In this document: positions 42,486 to 51,615 of the stretch, piece after piece
Layout: each line of letters starts with the position of its first letter
Position numbering within the stretch: the first letter of the stretch is position 1
Assembly (NCBI GenBank): GCA_964603985.1
Contig: CAZRXG010000002.1
Coordinates: 186,001 to 250,000, forward strand
Reading direction: 5' to 3'
From: CAZRXG01 sp964603985
GTDB taxonomy: Bacteria; Chloroflexota; Anaerolineae; Aggregatilineales; UBA3940
Length of the DNA stretch: 64,000 nt
Program-made: the position numbers and the translations under genes
The notes under the pieces: model-generated
The model's input: only the letters and a program-made list of their open reading frames with translations
Databases searched by the model: none
Told to the model about the DNA's origin: nothing

Positions 42486-43565
42486 ATGGGTTTTGGGATA
42501 GATAGTACAAGACTGGCAATTCTGGCGTTTTTTGTCGTAATCGGCCCCCTGATTCTCATTCACGAACTGGGGCACTTTCTGGCAGCGCGCTGGAATAATA
42601 TCATCGTCGAGGAGTTCGGGATCGGGTTCCCGCCTCGCATGCTGACGTTGTTTGAGCGCAACGGCACCAAATACACGCTCAACTGGCTGCCGCTGGGGGG
42701 CTTCATGCGCCCGGCGGGGGAAGATGACCCGACCGTGGAGGGAGGGCTGGCGGCCTCGTCGAAGATGGCTCGCCTGACCGTCCTGGCGGCGGGGCCGGGC
42801 GCGAATTTTCTGGCCGCCTTCCTGCTGCTGGTTGTGATGTTCGCAGTCGGCGCGCCGGAGGTGCTGCCGGGCGCGGAGATCACGCTCGTGGAGGCGAACT
42901 CACCGGCGGAAGCGGCGGGCCTGAAAGCAGGCGACGTGATCCTCGAAGCGGACGAGGTTACCATCGAGAGCTACATTGACCTGATCACCTACATCCACGA
43001 TCACATCGGCGAAGAGGTCAAGCTGACCGTTCGGCGCGGGTCGTCGACCTTAGAGACGACCATCACGCCGCGCACCACCTGGCCGGAGGGGCAGGGGCCG
43101 ACGGGGATCCAGGTTCAGTCGGTCATTACGATCCAGCAGTGCGGGATCTTCGAGGCCGTCAAGCGCACGATAGAAGAGATCGGCTTTATACTCAGAGCCT
43201 TCGTTGAGGTCCCGGCGGCGGTGATACGAGAGCAGATACCGGCACGCTACCTGCGCCCGGTCAGCATCGTCGGGATCAGCCAGCTTGGCGGGCAGGCGAT
43301 TGACGCCTCCATCGATCAGGACGCCATCTGGCCGATCCTGCGAATGACGGCCTACTTCAGCCTGGCGCTGGGCTTGACCAACCTGCTGCCCATCCCGGCG
43401 CTCGACGGAGGACGCATCCTGTTCGTCCTGATCGAGGCGGTACGCGGGCGGCGTGTTGACCCGGAGCGTGAGACGCTGATACACTTTGTCGGGTTTGCGT
43501 TGTTGGTCACGGCCATGCTGGTGTTCGTATACCTGGATATAGTTGATCCACTGATCGCACCATGA
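42486..43565 (+). CDS. rseP: Site-2 intramembrane zinc metalloprotease RseP
   Basis: 359 residues from the ATG at 42486 (a TTG two codons earlier is in frame). LIHELGHFLAARW carries the HExxH zinc site in the first membrane segment; NLLPIPALDGGRI carries the third ligand. One PDZ domain lies between (about 130-200: ANSPAEAAGLKAGDVI). S2P proteases cut membrane-bound anti-sigma factors and signal-peptide remnants. Followed by a HEAT gene overlapping by four nt. Confidence 0.94.
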   Translation: MGFGIDSTRLAILAFFVVIGPLILIHELGHFLAARWNNIIVEEFGIGFPPRMLTLFERNGTKYTLNWLPLGGFMRPAGEDDPTVEGGLAASSKMARLTVLAAGPGANFLAAFLLLVVMFAVGAPEVLPGAEITLVEANSPAEAAGLKAGDVILEADEVTIESYIDLITYIHDHIGEEVKLTVRRGSSTLETTITPRTTWPEGQGPTGIQVQSVITIQQCGIFEAVKRTIEEIGFILRAFVEVPAAVIREQIPARYLRPVSIVGISQLGGQAIDASIDQDAIWPILRMTAYFSLALGLTNLLPIPALDGGRILFVLIEAVRGRRVDPERETLIHFVGFALLVTAMLVFVYLDIVDPLIAP

Positions 43566-44557
43566 GGAACGACGACCCTTCACTAGAGGCTTTGTTAGCC
43601 AGCCTAGGCGATCCCGATACACCTGTGCGAGCGGCGCTGTTCTACCGCCTTTCGGAGCCGCTGCCGAAGGATCTGGCTACTTTTCAGGCCACGCTGCCGA
43701 CCATGCCGGTGGAGAGTAAACGGCTGCTGTTCTCGCGCCTGGCAGACATAAGCGAAGTGAGCTTCGAACTGGACTTCACGGCGGTGGCCGTGTTTGCGCT
43801 GGACGACGACGACGCAGAGGTTCGCCAACACGCCGTCGAGACACTGTGGTACCAGGACGATCCACCCCTGATGCGGCGGTTCATTGCGCTGTTGGAGAGC
43901 GACGAGTCGGAAGGCGTGCGGGCGTCCGCCGCGACCGCGTTGGGGCGCTTCGTGCTGGCCGGAGAATTCGAGGAGATCGACCAGGAGATCGCCAAAGAGG
44001 CGGAAGAGATACTGCTGGGCACGTGCCACGCCGAGGACACACCCCATGAAGTTCACCGCCGGGCGCTGGAGAGCATCGCGTTCTCCAGCCGCAAGGAAGT
44101 GCTGCCCTTGATTGAGCAGGCAGCCGGGCACACAAACGTCAAAATGCGGGCCAGCGCGCTGTTCGCGATGGGGCGGAACGCCGACCGGCGCTGGGCTCCC
44201 CACGTGTTGAAGGCGCTGGACAACCCCGAACCCGAACTGCGATACGAGGCCACGCGCGCGGTGGGCGAGCTTACCCTTACGGAGGCGATCCCCCGCCTGA
44301 TCGAACTGCTCAACGAACCGGATCGGGAGATCAGAGAAATAGCCATCTGGTCGCTGGGCGAAATCGGGGGGGAAGAGGCACAAAGTATTCTGTTTCACCT
44401 GGCCGACAGCGAGGACGACGCGTATATGCTTGAGGTGATCGAGGACGCGCTCAACATGGCAGCGCTGGCCACCGGAGATTTTGCGACGTTCATATTGTCT
44501 TCCCCGGACGAGGATGACTTCCTCTTCGACATAGACGACGGGGACGCGGAAGACTGA
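43562..44557 (+). CDS. HEAT / PBS-lyase repeat protein
   Basis: 331 residues, start overlapping the rseP stop (ATGA). It is an all-helical acidic protein with HEAT-like units such as DDDAEVRQHAVETLW, ESEGVRASAATALGRF, NVKMRASALFAMGRN, EPELRYEATRAVGEL and DREIREIAIWSLGEIGG. There is no signal peptide. The end is extremely acidic (DEDDFLFDIDDGDAED). Likely a scaffold for protein contacts; translational coupling suggests a link to RseP. Confidence 0.83.
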   Translation: MRNDDPSLEALLASLGDPDTPVRAALFYRLSEPLPKDLATFQATLPTMPVESKRLLFSRLADISEVSFELDFTAVAVFALDDDDAEVRQHAVETLWYQDDPPLMRRFIALLESDESEGVRASAATALGRFVLAGEFEEIDQEIAKEAEEILLGTCHAEDTPHEVHRRALESIAFSSRKEVLPLIEQAAGHTNVKMRASALFAMGRNADRRWAPHVLKALDNPEPELRYEATRAVGELTLTEAIPRLIELLNEPDREIREIAIWSLGEIGGEEAQSILFHLADSEDDAYMLEVIEDALNMAALATGDFATFILSSPDEDDFLFDIDDGDAED

Positions 44558-44569
44558 GGACACGTTGGC

Positions 44570-45877
44570 ATGTTGGGGGCAGCCAGGGCAGCGACCAAGT
44601 CTTTGCCGGCGATCCTGGTAGGCGTGGTGCTTACATTAGCACCACACCAGGCGCAGGCGCAAAGCACAAACACCATTCAGGTTGAGCAGTCCGTCTCGGC
44701 GACCTACGGGACCAGCCTGACCTTCACAATGCGCGCCTCCGCCGCCACGACGCTGATGGGGGCGCGGTTGACGATCCAGGTGGCGAACAGCGACAAACTG
44801 TACAGCGAGTCGGTCCCGGTCGTGCCGGGGACGACCATCACCGCATCGCACAAAGTCACCATCGAGAGCATCCAGCTACCACCGTTCGCCCTGCTGACGT
44901 ACTACTGGGACTTCGCAGATGACGGCGGGCAGGAGTACCACTCAGAGCCGCAGACGATGCGCTACGAGGACACGAGCGTACCCTGGCAGTGGGCCGTCGT
45001 CTCACAGAATAACGTGTTCGTACACACCGACGGAACCGACCTCGCGTTCAGCAACACGGTGCTGGACGTTGCGACAGACGCGCTTAAAGAGGCGAGCCGG
45101 GCGGTAGGCGTCGCCGTCGAAGACGAAATCCACGTGTACGTTTACCCGGAACTGGCACAGTTGGCGAGCAGCCTGCGCCTGCACAAGCGGCAGGTTCAGG
45201 ACTGGGTAGCGGCCTACGCGCTGCCAGACCAGCGCATTGCGCTCGTATCGGCAGCGCCCGGCCCGGAGCAGTTTGTCAACCTGCAACGCGACCTCCCTCA
45301 CGAGATAACGCACCTGGTGGTAGCCGTCGCCGCCGGGGAGAACGCGGACAGCGTACCGGGCTGGTTCAACGAGGGCCTGGCGCTGATGAGTGCGCCGGAG
45401 CCGGACGCGACGCTTTACGACGTGCTACAGACGGCCACGCGCGAGGGCACACAGTCCCTGCACCCGCTCGAAACGCTGTGCGCGCCGAACTTCAGCAGCC
45501 TGCCACCCCGACAGGCAGCACTGGCATACGCCCAGAGCGAGAGTGTGATGCGCTACGTCTCGGACCGGTACGGCACATCGCAGGTGCGCGGGCTGATGGC
45601 GGCCTACGCGGACGGCCTCTCGTGTGAAGGAGGGGTCGAGCTGGTGCTGGGCATCACACTCACGGAATTAGAGAAACAGTGGCATAATAACCTGGGGCGC
45701 AGCGTGGCGCAGTCGTCTAACGAGGAGGTGCCGCTGCTGACCTGGTTGATCGTGTGGGCGATCAGCATCGGCCTGGCGCTGCTCTTCATCGCACCACAGC
45801 CCTACCGCCCCGAAGAACAGCCAGCCTACGAGACAAAGCTGTCACTGCCACCCGTACCCGATGACTCACACGGCTGA
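44570..45877 (+). CDS. Secreted MA-like gluzincin metallopeptidase, membrane anchored
   Basis: 435 residues. Signal peptide about 12-31 (ends AQAQ). A beta-rich region runs to about 140, then a peptidase domain with DLPHEITHLVV (His244, Glu245, His248) and the third ligand Glu268 in PGWFNEGLAL. A C-terminal membrane segment (about 395-415) anchors it. This is the peptidase MA superfamily pattern; substrate unknown. It sits 12 nt after the HEAT gene, in the rseP unit. Confidence 0.82.
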   Translation: MLGAARAATKSLPAILVGVVLTLAPHQAQAQSTNTIQVEQSVSATYGTSLTFTMRASAATTLMGARLTIQVANSDKLYSESVPVVPGTTITASHKVTIESIQLPPFALLTYYWDFADDGGQEYHSEPQTMRYEDTSVPWQWAVVSQNNVFVHTDGTDLAFSNTVLDVATDALKEASRAVGVAVEDEIHVYVYPELAQLASSLRLHKRQVQDWVAAYALPDQRIALVSAAPGPEQFVNLQRDLPHEITHLVVAVAAGENADSVPGWFNEGLALMSAPEPDATLYDVLQTATREGTQSLHPLETLCAPNFSSLPPRQAALAYAQSESVMRYVSDRYGTSQVRGLMAAYADGLSCEGGVELVLGITLTELEKQWHNNLGRSVAQSSNEEVPLLTWLIVWAISIGLALLFIAPQPYRPEEQPAYETKLSLPPVPDDSHG

Positions 45878-45898
45878 GGGTTGGAAGGGGAATGGTCT

Positions 45899-46201
45899 AT
45901 GGGGGACGAGGAACAAACCGGCGCTGCCAAGCGTCTGCACGCCATCGTTGAGGGCAGGGTGCAGGGCGTCAATTTCAGGTCGTACACGCAAGCGAAAGCC
46001 CTCTCGTTGGGCCTGACGGGATGGGTGCGCAACCTGCCCGACGGGACGGTCGAGACGATGGCCGAAGGCGACCAATCATCGCTGATTGATTTTCTGGAGT
46101 TTCTCCACGTCGGCCCGCCGTCGGCTTTCGTCACCCATGTCGAGGCCACGTGGAGAGAGGCGTCAGACGAGTTCGGCAGTTTCAGGGTGCGATATTTCTA
46201 A
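45899..46201 (+). CDS. acyP: Acylphosphatase
   Basis: 100 residues from the ATG at 45899, with GAAGGGG upstream; the frame is open from a TTG at 45881. VEGRVQGVNFRSYTQ has the catalytic Arg and phosphate loop, and GWVRNLPDGTVE has the catalytic Asn. It hydrolyses acyl phosphates. Last short gene of the rseP run. Confidence 0.9.
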   Translation: MGDEEQTGAAKRLHAIVEGRVQGVNFRSYTQAKALSLGLTGWVRNLPDGTVETMAEGDQSSLIDFLEFLHVGPPSAFVTHVEATWREASDEFGSFRVRYF

Positions 46202-46304
46202 ACTTGACGGATACGTGACGCACAGGGATCTCACCTGCGACCGAACATCGCGGCTACCGGCCTCAAGCGGTTTATTGACCGGCGTCACCTTTGGAACACA
46301 CCGG

Positions 46305-46326
46305 CACAGGCGGTCCTGTGACCGCC
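46305..46326 (+). promoter_or_regulatory. Two mutually exclusive hairpins in the FecR-like gene leader
   Basis: CACAGG/CCTGTG (46305-46310/46315-46320) and GGCGGT/ACCGCC (46309-46314/46321-46326) share bases, so only one can form. They lie 40-60 nt before the ATG at 46366. A switch is possible but unproven. Confidence 0.25.
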
Positions 46327-46365
46327 CACCGGCTTAGCTGCACGAGTCAACATACAAGTACCCAC

Positions 46366-47619
46366 ATGCGATCTGACCCCGAACGCCTTGCATGGCGAAT
46401 CCTGGTAGCGGCATTTTTCACGTTTTTGCTGCTGTGCAGCAGTGTCGTCTATCTCATCCAGTGGTTCCTGTGGCAGTCAACCGTCGATCTGGCGCGCGAC
46501 CTGGCAGCGGCACGTGGAACCGTGACCGTGACTCTGCCCAACACAGACGAAGCCATCGCCGTGGCGGAGAGGCGCTCCGATCTGGTAAACGACGGCACGA
46601 CGATACAGACCGATTCGACCTCGCAGGCCGTCTTGACCTTCTCGCACCCCAAGACAGGGCAGCCGGTTGCCTCGCTGGTACTGTTCCGGGACAGCGAGAT
46701 AGTGCTGACACTGGCTAAAGCGCCGCGCTTCGGCGTGAACCGGTCGCCGTACCGCATCCAGATCAGCAGTCCGTCAGGCAGCAGCCAGGTGCTGATCCTT
46801 GACAACGACCCCCGGGCGGTCGAATTCGAGATCGTCTCGCCCCAGGCCTCGACGCAGATGACGGAGACCGGCAAATACGCGGTCGTCGTCAGCGAGCAAA
46901 ACACGCGGGTAACTACATACTCAGGCCGGGCACTGGTCATCGGCAACGACGAGCGCCAGAGCATCGAGCTGGCCGACGACGAACGGGTCATCATCACAGC
47001 CGACGGCGAGGAGCCGGACATCCTGGAGGCCGAGCAATCCATCCTGACAAACGGCGACTTCACCGATCTATACGAAAACGGGTGGAACTTCTACAACGAC
47101 CGGGAGCCGCCGGGCACGGCCCAGAACGTGATCGTTGACGGGCGCACGGCGGTGATGATTGACCGCTCGCAGAGCAACTGGCCCAATGAGACCCTGGGGC
47201 ACGGCGAGTCCGGCCTGGTCCAGTTCCCGGACACGGATGTCAGCGAATACAGCTACCTGGAGATCCAGGCAACCTTTTACATCGACGAGCAGTCGCTATC
47301 AACGTGCGGCGTCGCGGGCAGTGAGTGCCCGCTGATGATCCGGATCAGGTACCTCGACCCCAACGGGCAGGAGCAGGTGTTCATTCACGGGTTTTACGCC
47401 GCCCACGATCCGGGGCTGGATTACCCCACAACGTGCGCCACCTGCCGGGCCGAGCACGAGCGGATCAACTTCCAGAGCTGGTACACGTACCAGTCGGGCA
47501 ACCTGATCACACTGGCCCCGACCCAGCGACCGGTTTACATCACCGAACTGGGCTTTTACGCCTCTGGACACGCCTACAAAATATACGTGTCCGAGATTGC
47601 GCTGCTGGCTGCCGAATGA
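46366..47619 (+). CDS. FecR-like domain membrane protein with C-terminal beta-sandwich
   Basis: 417 residues from the ATG at 46366; the 25 upstream codons of the frame look non-coding. One membrane segment (about 11-34), then a FecR-like core (about 45-200) with DGTTIQTDSTSQAVLTFSH and repeated strands. The last part (about 225-415) is a jelly-roll-like domain with NGDFTDLYENGWNFYND, typical of carbohydrate-binding modules. No sigma factor or receptor gene is adjacent, so a classical Fec role is unlikely. It ends at a strong terminator. Confidence 0.68.
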   Translation: MRSDPERLAWRILVAAFFTFLLLCSSVVYLIQWFLWQSTVDLARDLAAARGTVTVTLPNTDEAIAVAERRSDLVNDGTTIQTDSTSQAVLTFSHPKTGQPVASLVLFRDSEIVLTLAKAPRFGVNRSPYRIQISSPSGSSQVLILDNDPRAVEFEIVSPQASTQMTETGKYAVVVSEQNTRVTTYSGRALVIGNDERQSIELADDERVIITADGEEPDILEAEQSILTNGDFTDLYENGWNFYNDREPPGTAQNVIVDGRTAVMIDRSQSNWPNETLGHGESGLVQFPDTDVSEYSYLEIQATFYIDEQSLSTCGVAGSECPLMIRIRYLDPNGQEQVFIHGFYAAHDPGLDYPTTCATCRAEHERINFQSWYTYQSGNLITLAPTQRPVYITELGFYASGHAYKIYVSEIALLAAE

Positions 47620-47648
47620 CCCCCGGCCCACCGGACACCGAAAACGAG

Positions 47649-47683
47649 AATCGCTCACCCTGACGACAGGGCGAGCGATTTTT
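47649..47683 (+). terminator. Rho-independent terminator of the FecR-like gene
   Basis: AATCGCTC (47649-47656) pairs with GAGCGATT (47673-47680); CCCT/AGGG extends the stem inside; TTT follows. It lies about 30 nt after the stop. Confidence 0.85.
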
Positions 47684-47713
47684 GATCGCCCGGCAAGCCG
47701 GAGGCCAGACCGG

Positions 47714-49372
47714 TCAGAACGAGCGCGAGCCGATCACACCGGCGACGGGGGTGGACCGTCCGCTTTCGTCGCGCCAGGTCTCGTAGGGGTAATTGGCCGA
47801 GGCAGACACCACAAAGGCGAAGGCTGCCCCGACACCGGGCCGGTCACGGAGGTGGCGGTAATACTTCACATACTGGTTGGCCTTGGTGAACCAGTCTACA
47901 TCGGGTGCCGGGTTGCTGAACTCGGTGATCAGCAGCAGCTTATCCGGCCAGGTGTCACGGTAGAACTGGTAGCCCAACCCGCCATCGAGTGAGAGCATCA
48001 CGTCCTCGTCGCGCCAGTGGCAGTGGCAGCCGATCCAGTCGGCCTGGGCGACGAGGCGATCTGCGCTCTCCAGAAAAGCGAGGTGGTCAAAACGCATCCC
48101 CGATACCGTCGGGCCGGGCGAGATGCCGGGCCAGCCAAAGCGGGCTTCGGGGAACTTGGGCTTCAGCCCCCCGACGACGCTCAGGAACCACTGGCCAAAC
48201 TCGTGGCCGTCACGCCAGCTCGTGCCGTATCCCTCCGGCGTGAGGTTCGGCTCGTTATGCACCTCGAAGTAGCGGACACCCCGCTCGTAGAAACGCTGCA
48301 TGTCAGGCCCGACCCAGCGGGCGAACTCGGAGGGCGTGACAACGCGGTGCTGGAAATCGGCGAAGAGCCGCACCATGACGAACATATCGGGGTTGATGCG
48401 GCAGGCGCGCTCGACATCGGCGGGTGAGGCAGAGCTGGTGAGTTTAAGCGCCTCGACACGCGCCGTGCGCACCGGCTCCCAGTCGGCGTCCTGCATGGGG
48501 CCATCGGCGCGGCCATGCAAGCCGACCAGACAGTGATCGTAGGGCCAGACGCCCGGCGTCAACCCAAGCGGCTCGCGGTCGTCGGGGAAGACGAGATAGG
48601 GCGTTGGGTCGATGATGTCGTTGGGGTAGTCGGTCAGGCCGTCGGCGGTTGCGCCCTCTTTCTTAAGGGTGAGATGCAGAAAGTGGCCGCTGGTGTTGCC
48701 GGTGCCATCTGATAGGCCGATCATATCACCGGCGTTGACCTCCTGCCCGCTGTGGACGAGCGCCTGATTGAGGTGCGCGTAGATGGTTTTATAGCCGCCG
48801 GTATGCCGGATGCGCACGTGGATGCCGTAGGGGTGGCCGCCGGAGCCGTCGTGGACGCGGTAGACCCCGCCGTCGGCGCAGGCGTAGACGTTGCTGTTGA
48901 TCGGTGCCCTGAAATCGACGCCATCGTGACCCGGCAGCCCCCAGCGCCGGTAGACGGCCGGGTTCTGGCCGAACTCCTGCACTATGACGGGCGAATCGAC
49001 CGGCCAGAGCAGCCTGAGTTCGGACGGCTCACCGACGGCGGGACTGCCCACCGGGCCAAAGCGCAGGTCGGTCTGGGTGCGCTCGGCCAGCAATTGATGG
49101 AGCTGATCGGGGGTGGTCACGTCCAGCACGTCGAGCGGGACTTCAGGGGCCTGAGCCTCCAACCACTTCACGATATCGCCGTGCTCCGGGTAGCCGCCGG
49201 ACAGGTTGACCACGCTGATCACCTGCGTCGGGCGGTGGAAGCGAACGGCGTTCTCCGGGTGCGGTGTGACGGACACGCCAAACCGGACCGCGTAATCGCG
49301 GATCGCGTTCACCCAGGTCCAATAGTTCTCACGGGGGAGCAGAATGATATGGTATTCCGGATTCTCAGACAT
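47714..49372 (-). CDS. M23 (LytM)-like peptidase fused to a clan A glycoside hydrolase-like domain
   Basis: 552 residues from the ATG at 49372. No export signal is seen. Residues 1-115 are an uncharacterised alpha/beta region. A LytM-like domain (about 122-262) has GHDGVDF (His149, Asp153), YKTIYAHL, and SGHFLHL, where the usual HxH is shifted: His233 is kept as a probable zinc ligand but the first His of HxH aligns with Phe. A TIM-barrel-like domain follows (about 270-540) with Glu374 in FEVHNEPNL and Glu484 in LLLITEFSNP, the two clan A acids. This would combine peptide and glycan hydrolysis. It is encoded 41 nt after the kinase-FGE gene. Export route is unclear. Confidence 0.75.
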   Translation of the reverse strand: MSENPEYHIILLPRENYWTWVNAIRDYAVRFGVSVTPHPENAVRFHRPTQVISVVNLSGGYPEHGDIVKWLEAQAPEVPLDVLDVTTPDQLHQLLAERTQTDLRFGPVGSPAVGEPSELRLLWPVDSPVIVQEFGQNPAVYRRWGLPGHDGVDFRAPINSNVYACADGGVYRVHDGSGGHPYGIHVRIRHTGGYKTIYAHLNQALVHSGQEVNAGDMIGLSDGTGNTSGHFLHLTLKKEGATADGLTDYPNDIIDPTPYLVFPDDREPLGLTPGVWPYDHCLVGLHGRADGPMQDADWEPVRTARVEALKLTSSASPADVERACRINPDMFVMVRLFADFQHRVVTPSEFARWVGPDMQRFYERGVRYFEVHNEPNLTPEGYGTSWRDGHEFGQWFLSVVGGLKPKFPEARFGWPGISPGPTVSGMRFDHLAFLESADRLVAQADWIGCHCHWRDEDVMLSLDGGLGYQFYRDTWPDKLLLITEFSNPAPDVDWFTKANQYVKYYRHLRDRPGVGAAFAFVVSASANYPYETWRDESGRSTPVAGVIGSRSF

Positions 49373-49413
49373 AATCCACCCTATCCTTCGCACGCATGGA
49401 AAAAGCGGCGACG

Positions 49414-51453
49414 CTATTCGGTCGGGTCGCCGGAAGGCGTCCACGCACAGCGGAAGCCAAGCGTCTGTATCTTAGTTGCCGGTTTAAGCAGATCGCGGAA
49501 CGTCGTGAACAGTTGGGCACCCGGCGACTCGTAGCTGCCCCCACGAATCACCTTGAACTGCCCCGTCGCAGGGCCGGGGGGGTTCTCAGGCGGCGACTGC
49601 TCGTAGTAATCGTCGAGATACCAGTCGTACACCCACTCAACCACGTTACCGGCCATATCATAAGCGCCGACGGGGCTGACCCCGGCGGGATAGTTCTTGA
49701 CCCTGGTCGTGTCCCCGAAGTTGCTGTTGTAGTTCAGGAAATAGGGATCCAGCACGGACGTGCCCCAGGGGAGGAGATAGTTCTCGCCGGTTTCCGGGTC
49801 CCAGCGGGCGGCCTTCTCCCACTGAGCTTCGGTCGGCAGGTGCCCACCGCGCCACCGGCAGTACGTCTGCGCCTCGTCCCAGGAGATGAGGATCACAGGA
49901 TAATCGTTGTACGCCTCGGCCCCGTAGTAACGAAAGCGCGAGGGCGAACCGATATCGTTCTGCCCCCTGGCCGGGCAGTGATCCTCGTCTACCGACTCCA
50001 CGCAGGCCTGGTAATCGCGGTTGGTCACCTCGGTCACGTCGATGTAGAAGGCGTCGAGATAGACTTCGTGCTCAGGGCGCTCGTTGGCGTACCCGCCGTT
50101 GCGGCCCATGACAAAAGGCCCGGCAGGGACGAGCACCATCTCGACGCCGCGCTTGAAGGTGGTCGGCTCCAACTCGACAGGCTCAGGCGTAAGAGTCGGC
50201 TCGGCGGTGGCGGCGGGCGTGTCGGCGGGGACAACGTCCGCGCTTTCAGGCGTGCTCTCAGGCGCGGCAGTCTCGACGGGGGGCGGCGTGGCGGTGGGCA
50301 GAGGGGTATCGGTCACCTCTGCCACGACGAACCCACTCCCCGGTACGGTCGGCTCTGGGCTGCTGACCTGCTCCACACTCGGCTTCAGAACCAGGAACCA
50401 CAACAGAGCGAGCGCGCTGCTGACGAGCACAAAGGCGGCAAGAATACCAACAATCCAGAGTCCCACCGACGACCGTCTTTTAACCGCACGCGTCGGGCGC
50501 GGGGTAGCGGGCGGACTGGGCGTCGGGTGTGGGGCAGCGGGCGGACCAGGCGGCGTGGCCGACACCACCGTCGTCTGCTGCGACAGCGCCGCCAGTGCTT
50601 CCTCTGACCAATCCCAGCCGCCGGTCTCGGTCACGGCGGGCCTCAAGGCACGGACAAGCTCACCGGCTGATTGGTAGCGCTCACGGGGGTCTTTCGCCAT
50701 GGCACACCGGATAACACCGTCCACCGCAGCGGGGATCTCAGGGTTGCATTCTCGCGCCGAGGGGATGGGGTTATTGATGTGCATGAGTATCTGAGCAATC
50801 GGCGTATCGGCGGCGTAGGGAACAACGCCGGTGATCATCTCAAACAGCGTCGCACCCAGCGAATATACGTCCGCAGTAGGTGCCCATCGCGCGCCTTCGC
50901 TCTGCTCAGGGGCCATGTACGCCGGGGTTCCGATGATACCACTGCCAGTGAGGTGCGAGGTGCCCTCGCTCATTTTGGCGATGCCGAAGTCGGCAACGTA
51001 AGCGTTGCCCTCATCGTCCAGAAGGATATTGCTGGGCTTAATATCACGGTGAAGGATGCCCTTCGAGTGAGCATAGTCCAGCGCCCCGGCCACCTGAGAG
51101 GTGATATGCAGGACATCATCCCAGGGGAGCGGGCTTTCCTTGATCTGATCCTGGACCGTGCCGCCCTCCACATAGCGCATCACGATGTAGGGCATCGACT
51201 CGTGTTCGCCGTAGTCATAGACCGGCAGGATGTGCACGTGCTCCAGTTGGGCAACGTACTCAGCCTCCTGGCGGAAGCGCTGCATGAAGGTCTCGTCGTG
51301 CGCCAGAATCCTGGGAAGGACCTTGACGGCGACGGTGCGATTAACGCTCCTCTGATGCGCCTTGTAGACGGTCGCCATGCCGCCTTTGCCAAGCAATTCG
51401 AGGATATCGCATCCCCCCAGTGACGTGCCGATGAGTGGATCTATTTCGGACAT
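49414..51453 (-). CDS. Serine/threonine kinase with C-terminal formylglycine-generating-enzyme (FGE)-like domain
   Basis: 679 residues from the ATG at 51453; the longer open frame runs through the promoter. Kinase domain about 12-270: GKGGMATVYKA, VAVKVL, LHRDIKPSNILL, VADFGIAKM, GTPAYMAPEQ. A Pro-rich segment and one membrane helix (about 330-355) lead through another PT-rich linker to an FGE/sulfatase-modifying-factor domain (about 425-675) with VPAGPFVMG, RPEHEVYLDAF, LPTEAQWEKAAR, GNVVEWVYDWY and GFRCAW. The FGE-like part is expected outside and may sense or bind ligands rather than oxidise Cys. Probably co-transcribed with the M23/glycosidase fusion. Confidence 0.88.
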   Translation of the reverse strand: MSEIDPLIGTSLGGCDILELLGKGGMATVYKAHQRSVNRTVAVKVLPRILAHDETFMQRFRQEAEYVAQLEHVHILPVYDYGEHESMPYIVMRYVEGGTVQDQIKESPLPWDDVLHITSQVAGALDYAHSKGILHRDIKPSNILLDDEGNAYVADFGIAKMSEGTSHLTGSGIIGTPAYMAPEQSEGARWAPTADVYSLGATLFEMITGVVPYAADTPIAQILMHINNPIPSARECNPEIPAAVDGVIRCAMAKDPRERYQSAGELVRALRPAVTETGGWDWSEEALAALSQQTTVVSATPPGPPAAPHPTPSPPATPRPTRAVKRRSSVGLWIVGILAAFVLVSSALALLWFLVLKPSVEQVSSPEPTVPGSGFVVAEVTDTPLPTATPPPVETAAPESTPESADVVPADTPAATAEPTLTPEPVELEPTTFKRGVEMVLVPAGPFVMGRNGGYANERPEHEVYLDAFYIDVTEVTNRDYQACVESVDEDHCPARGQNDIGSPSRFRYYGAEAYNDYPVILISWDEAQTYCRWRGGHLPTEAQWEKAARWDPETGENYLLPWGTSVLDPYFLNYNSNFGDTTRVKNYPAGVSPVGAYDMAGNVVEWVYDWYLDDYYEQSPPENPPGPATGQFKVIRGGSYESPGAQLFTTFRDLLKPATKIQTLGFRCAWTPSGDPTE

Positions 51454-51484
51454 GCTGGCCTCTTTCTCTGCGTATACAAATGTG

Positions 51485-51512
51485 GTTATAGCACAACTGG
51501 GAGGCGTGTCAA
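51485..51512 (-). promoter_or_regulatory. Promoter of the kinase-FGE gene
   Basis: Minus strand TTGACA (51512-51507), 16-nt spacer, TATAAC (51490-51485), about 30 nt before the ATG. Confidence 0.8.
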
Positions 51513-51530
51513 ATCGAAAGCCACCCGGAG

Positions 51531-51542
51531 CCCCCCTACCCC
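51531..51542 (+). repeat. CCCCCCTACCCC 12-mer, KOPS-like, copy 5
   Basis: Exact copy in the divergent intergenic region, abutting the -35 box of the plus-strand gene. Confidence 0.6.
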
Positions 51543-51544
51543 GG

Positions 51545-51573
51545 TTGCTCCACCCCTCAACGCACTGTATAAT
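51545..51573 (+). promoter_or_regulatory. Promoter of the zinc-ribbon membrane protein
   Basis: TTGCTC (51545-51550), 17-nt spacer, TATAAT (51568-51573). AGGAGG precedes the GTG start. Confidence 0.75.
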
Positions 51574-51615
51574 CCTCCCCGCCATTCAAGGTCAGGAGGA
51601 GACAGGAGGCCCGGC

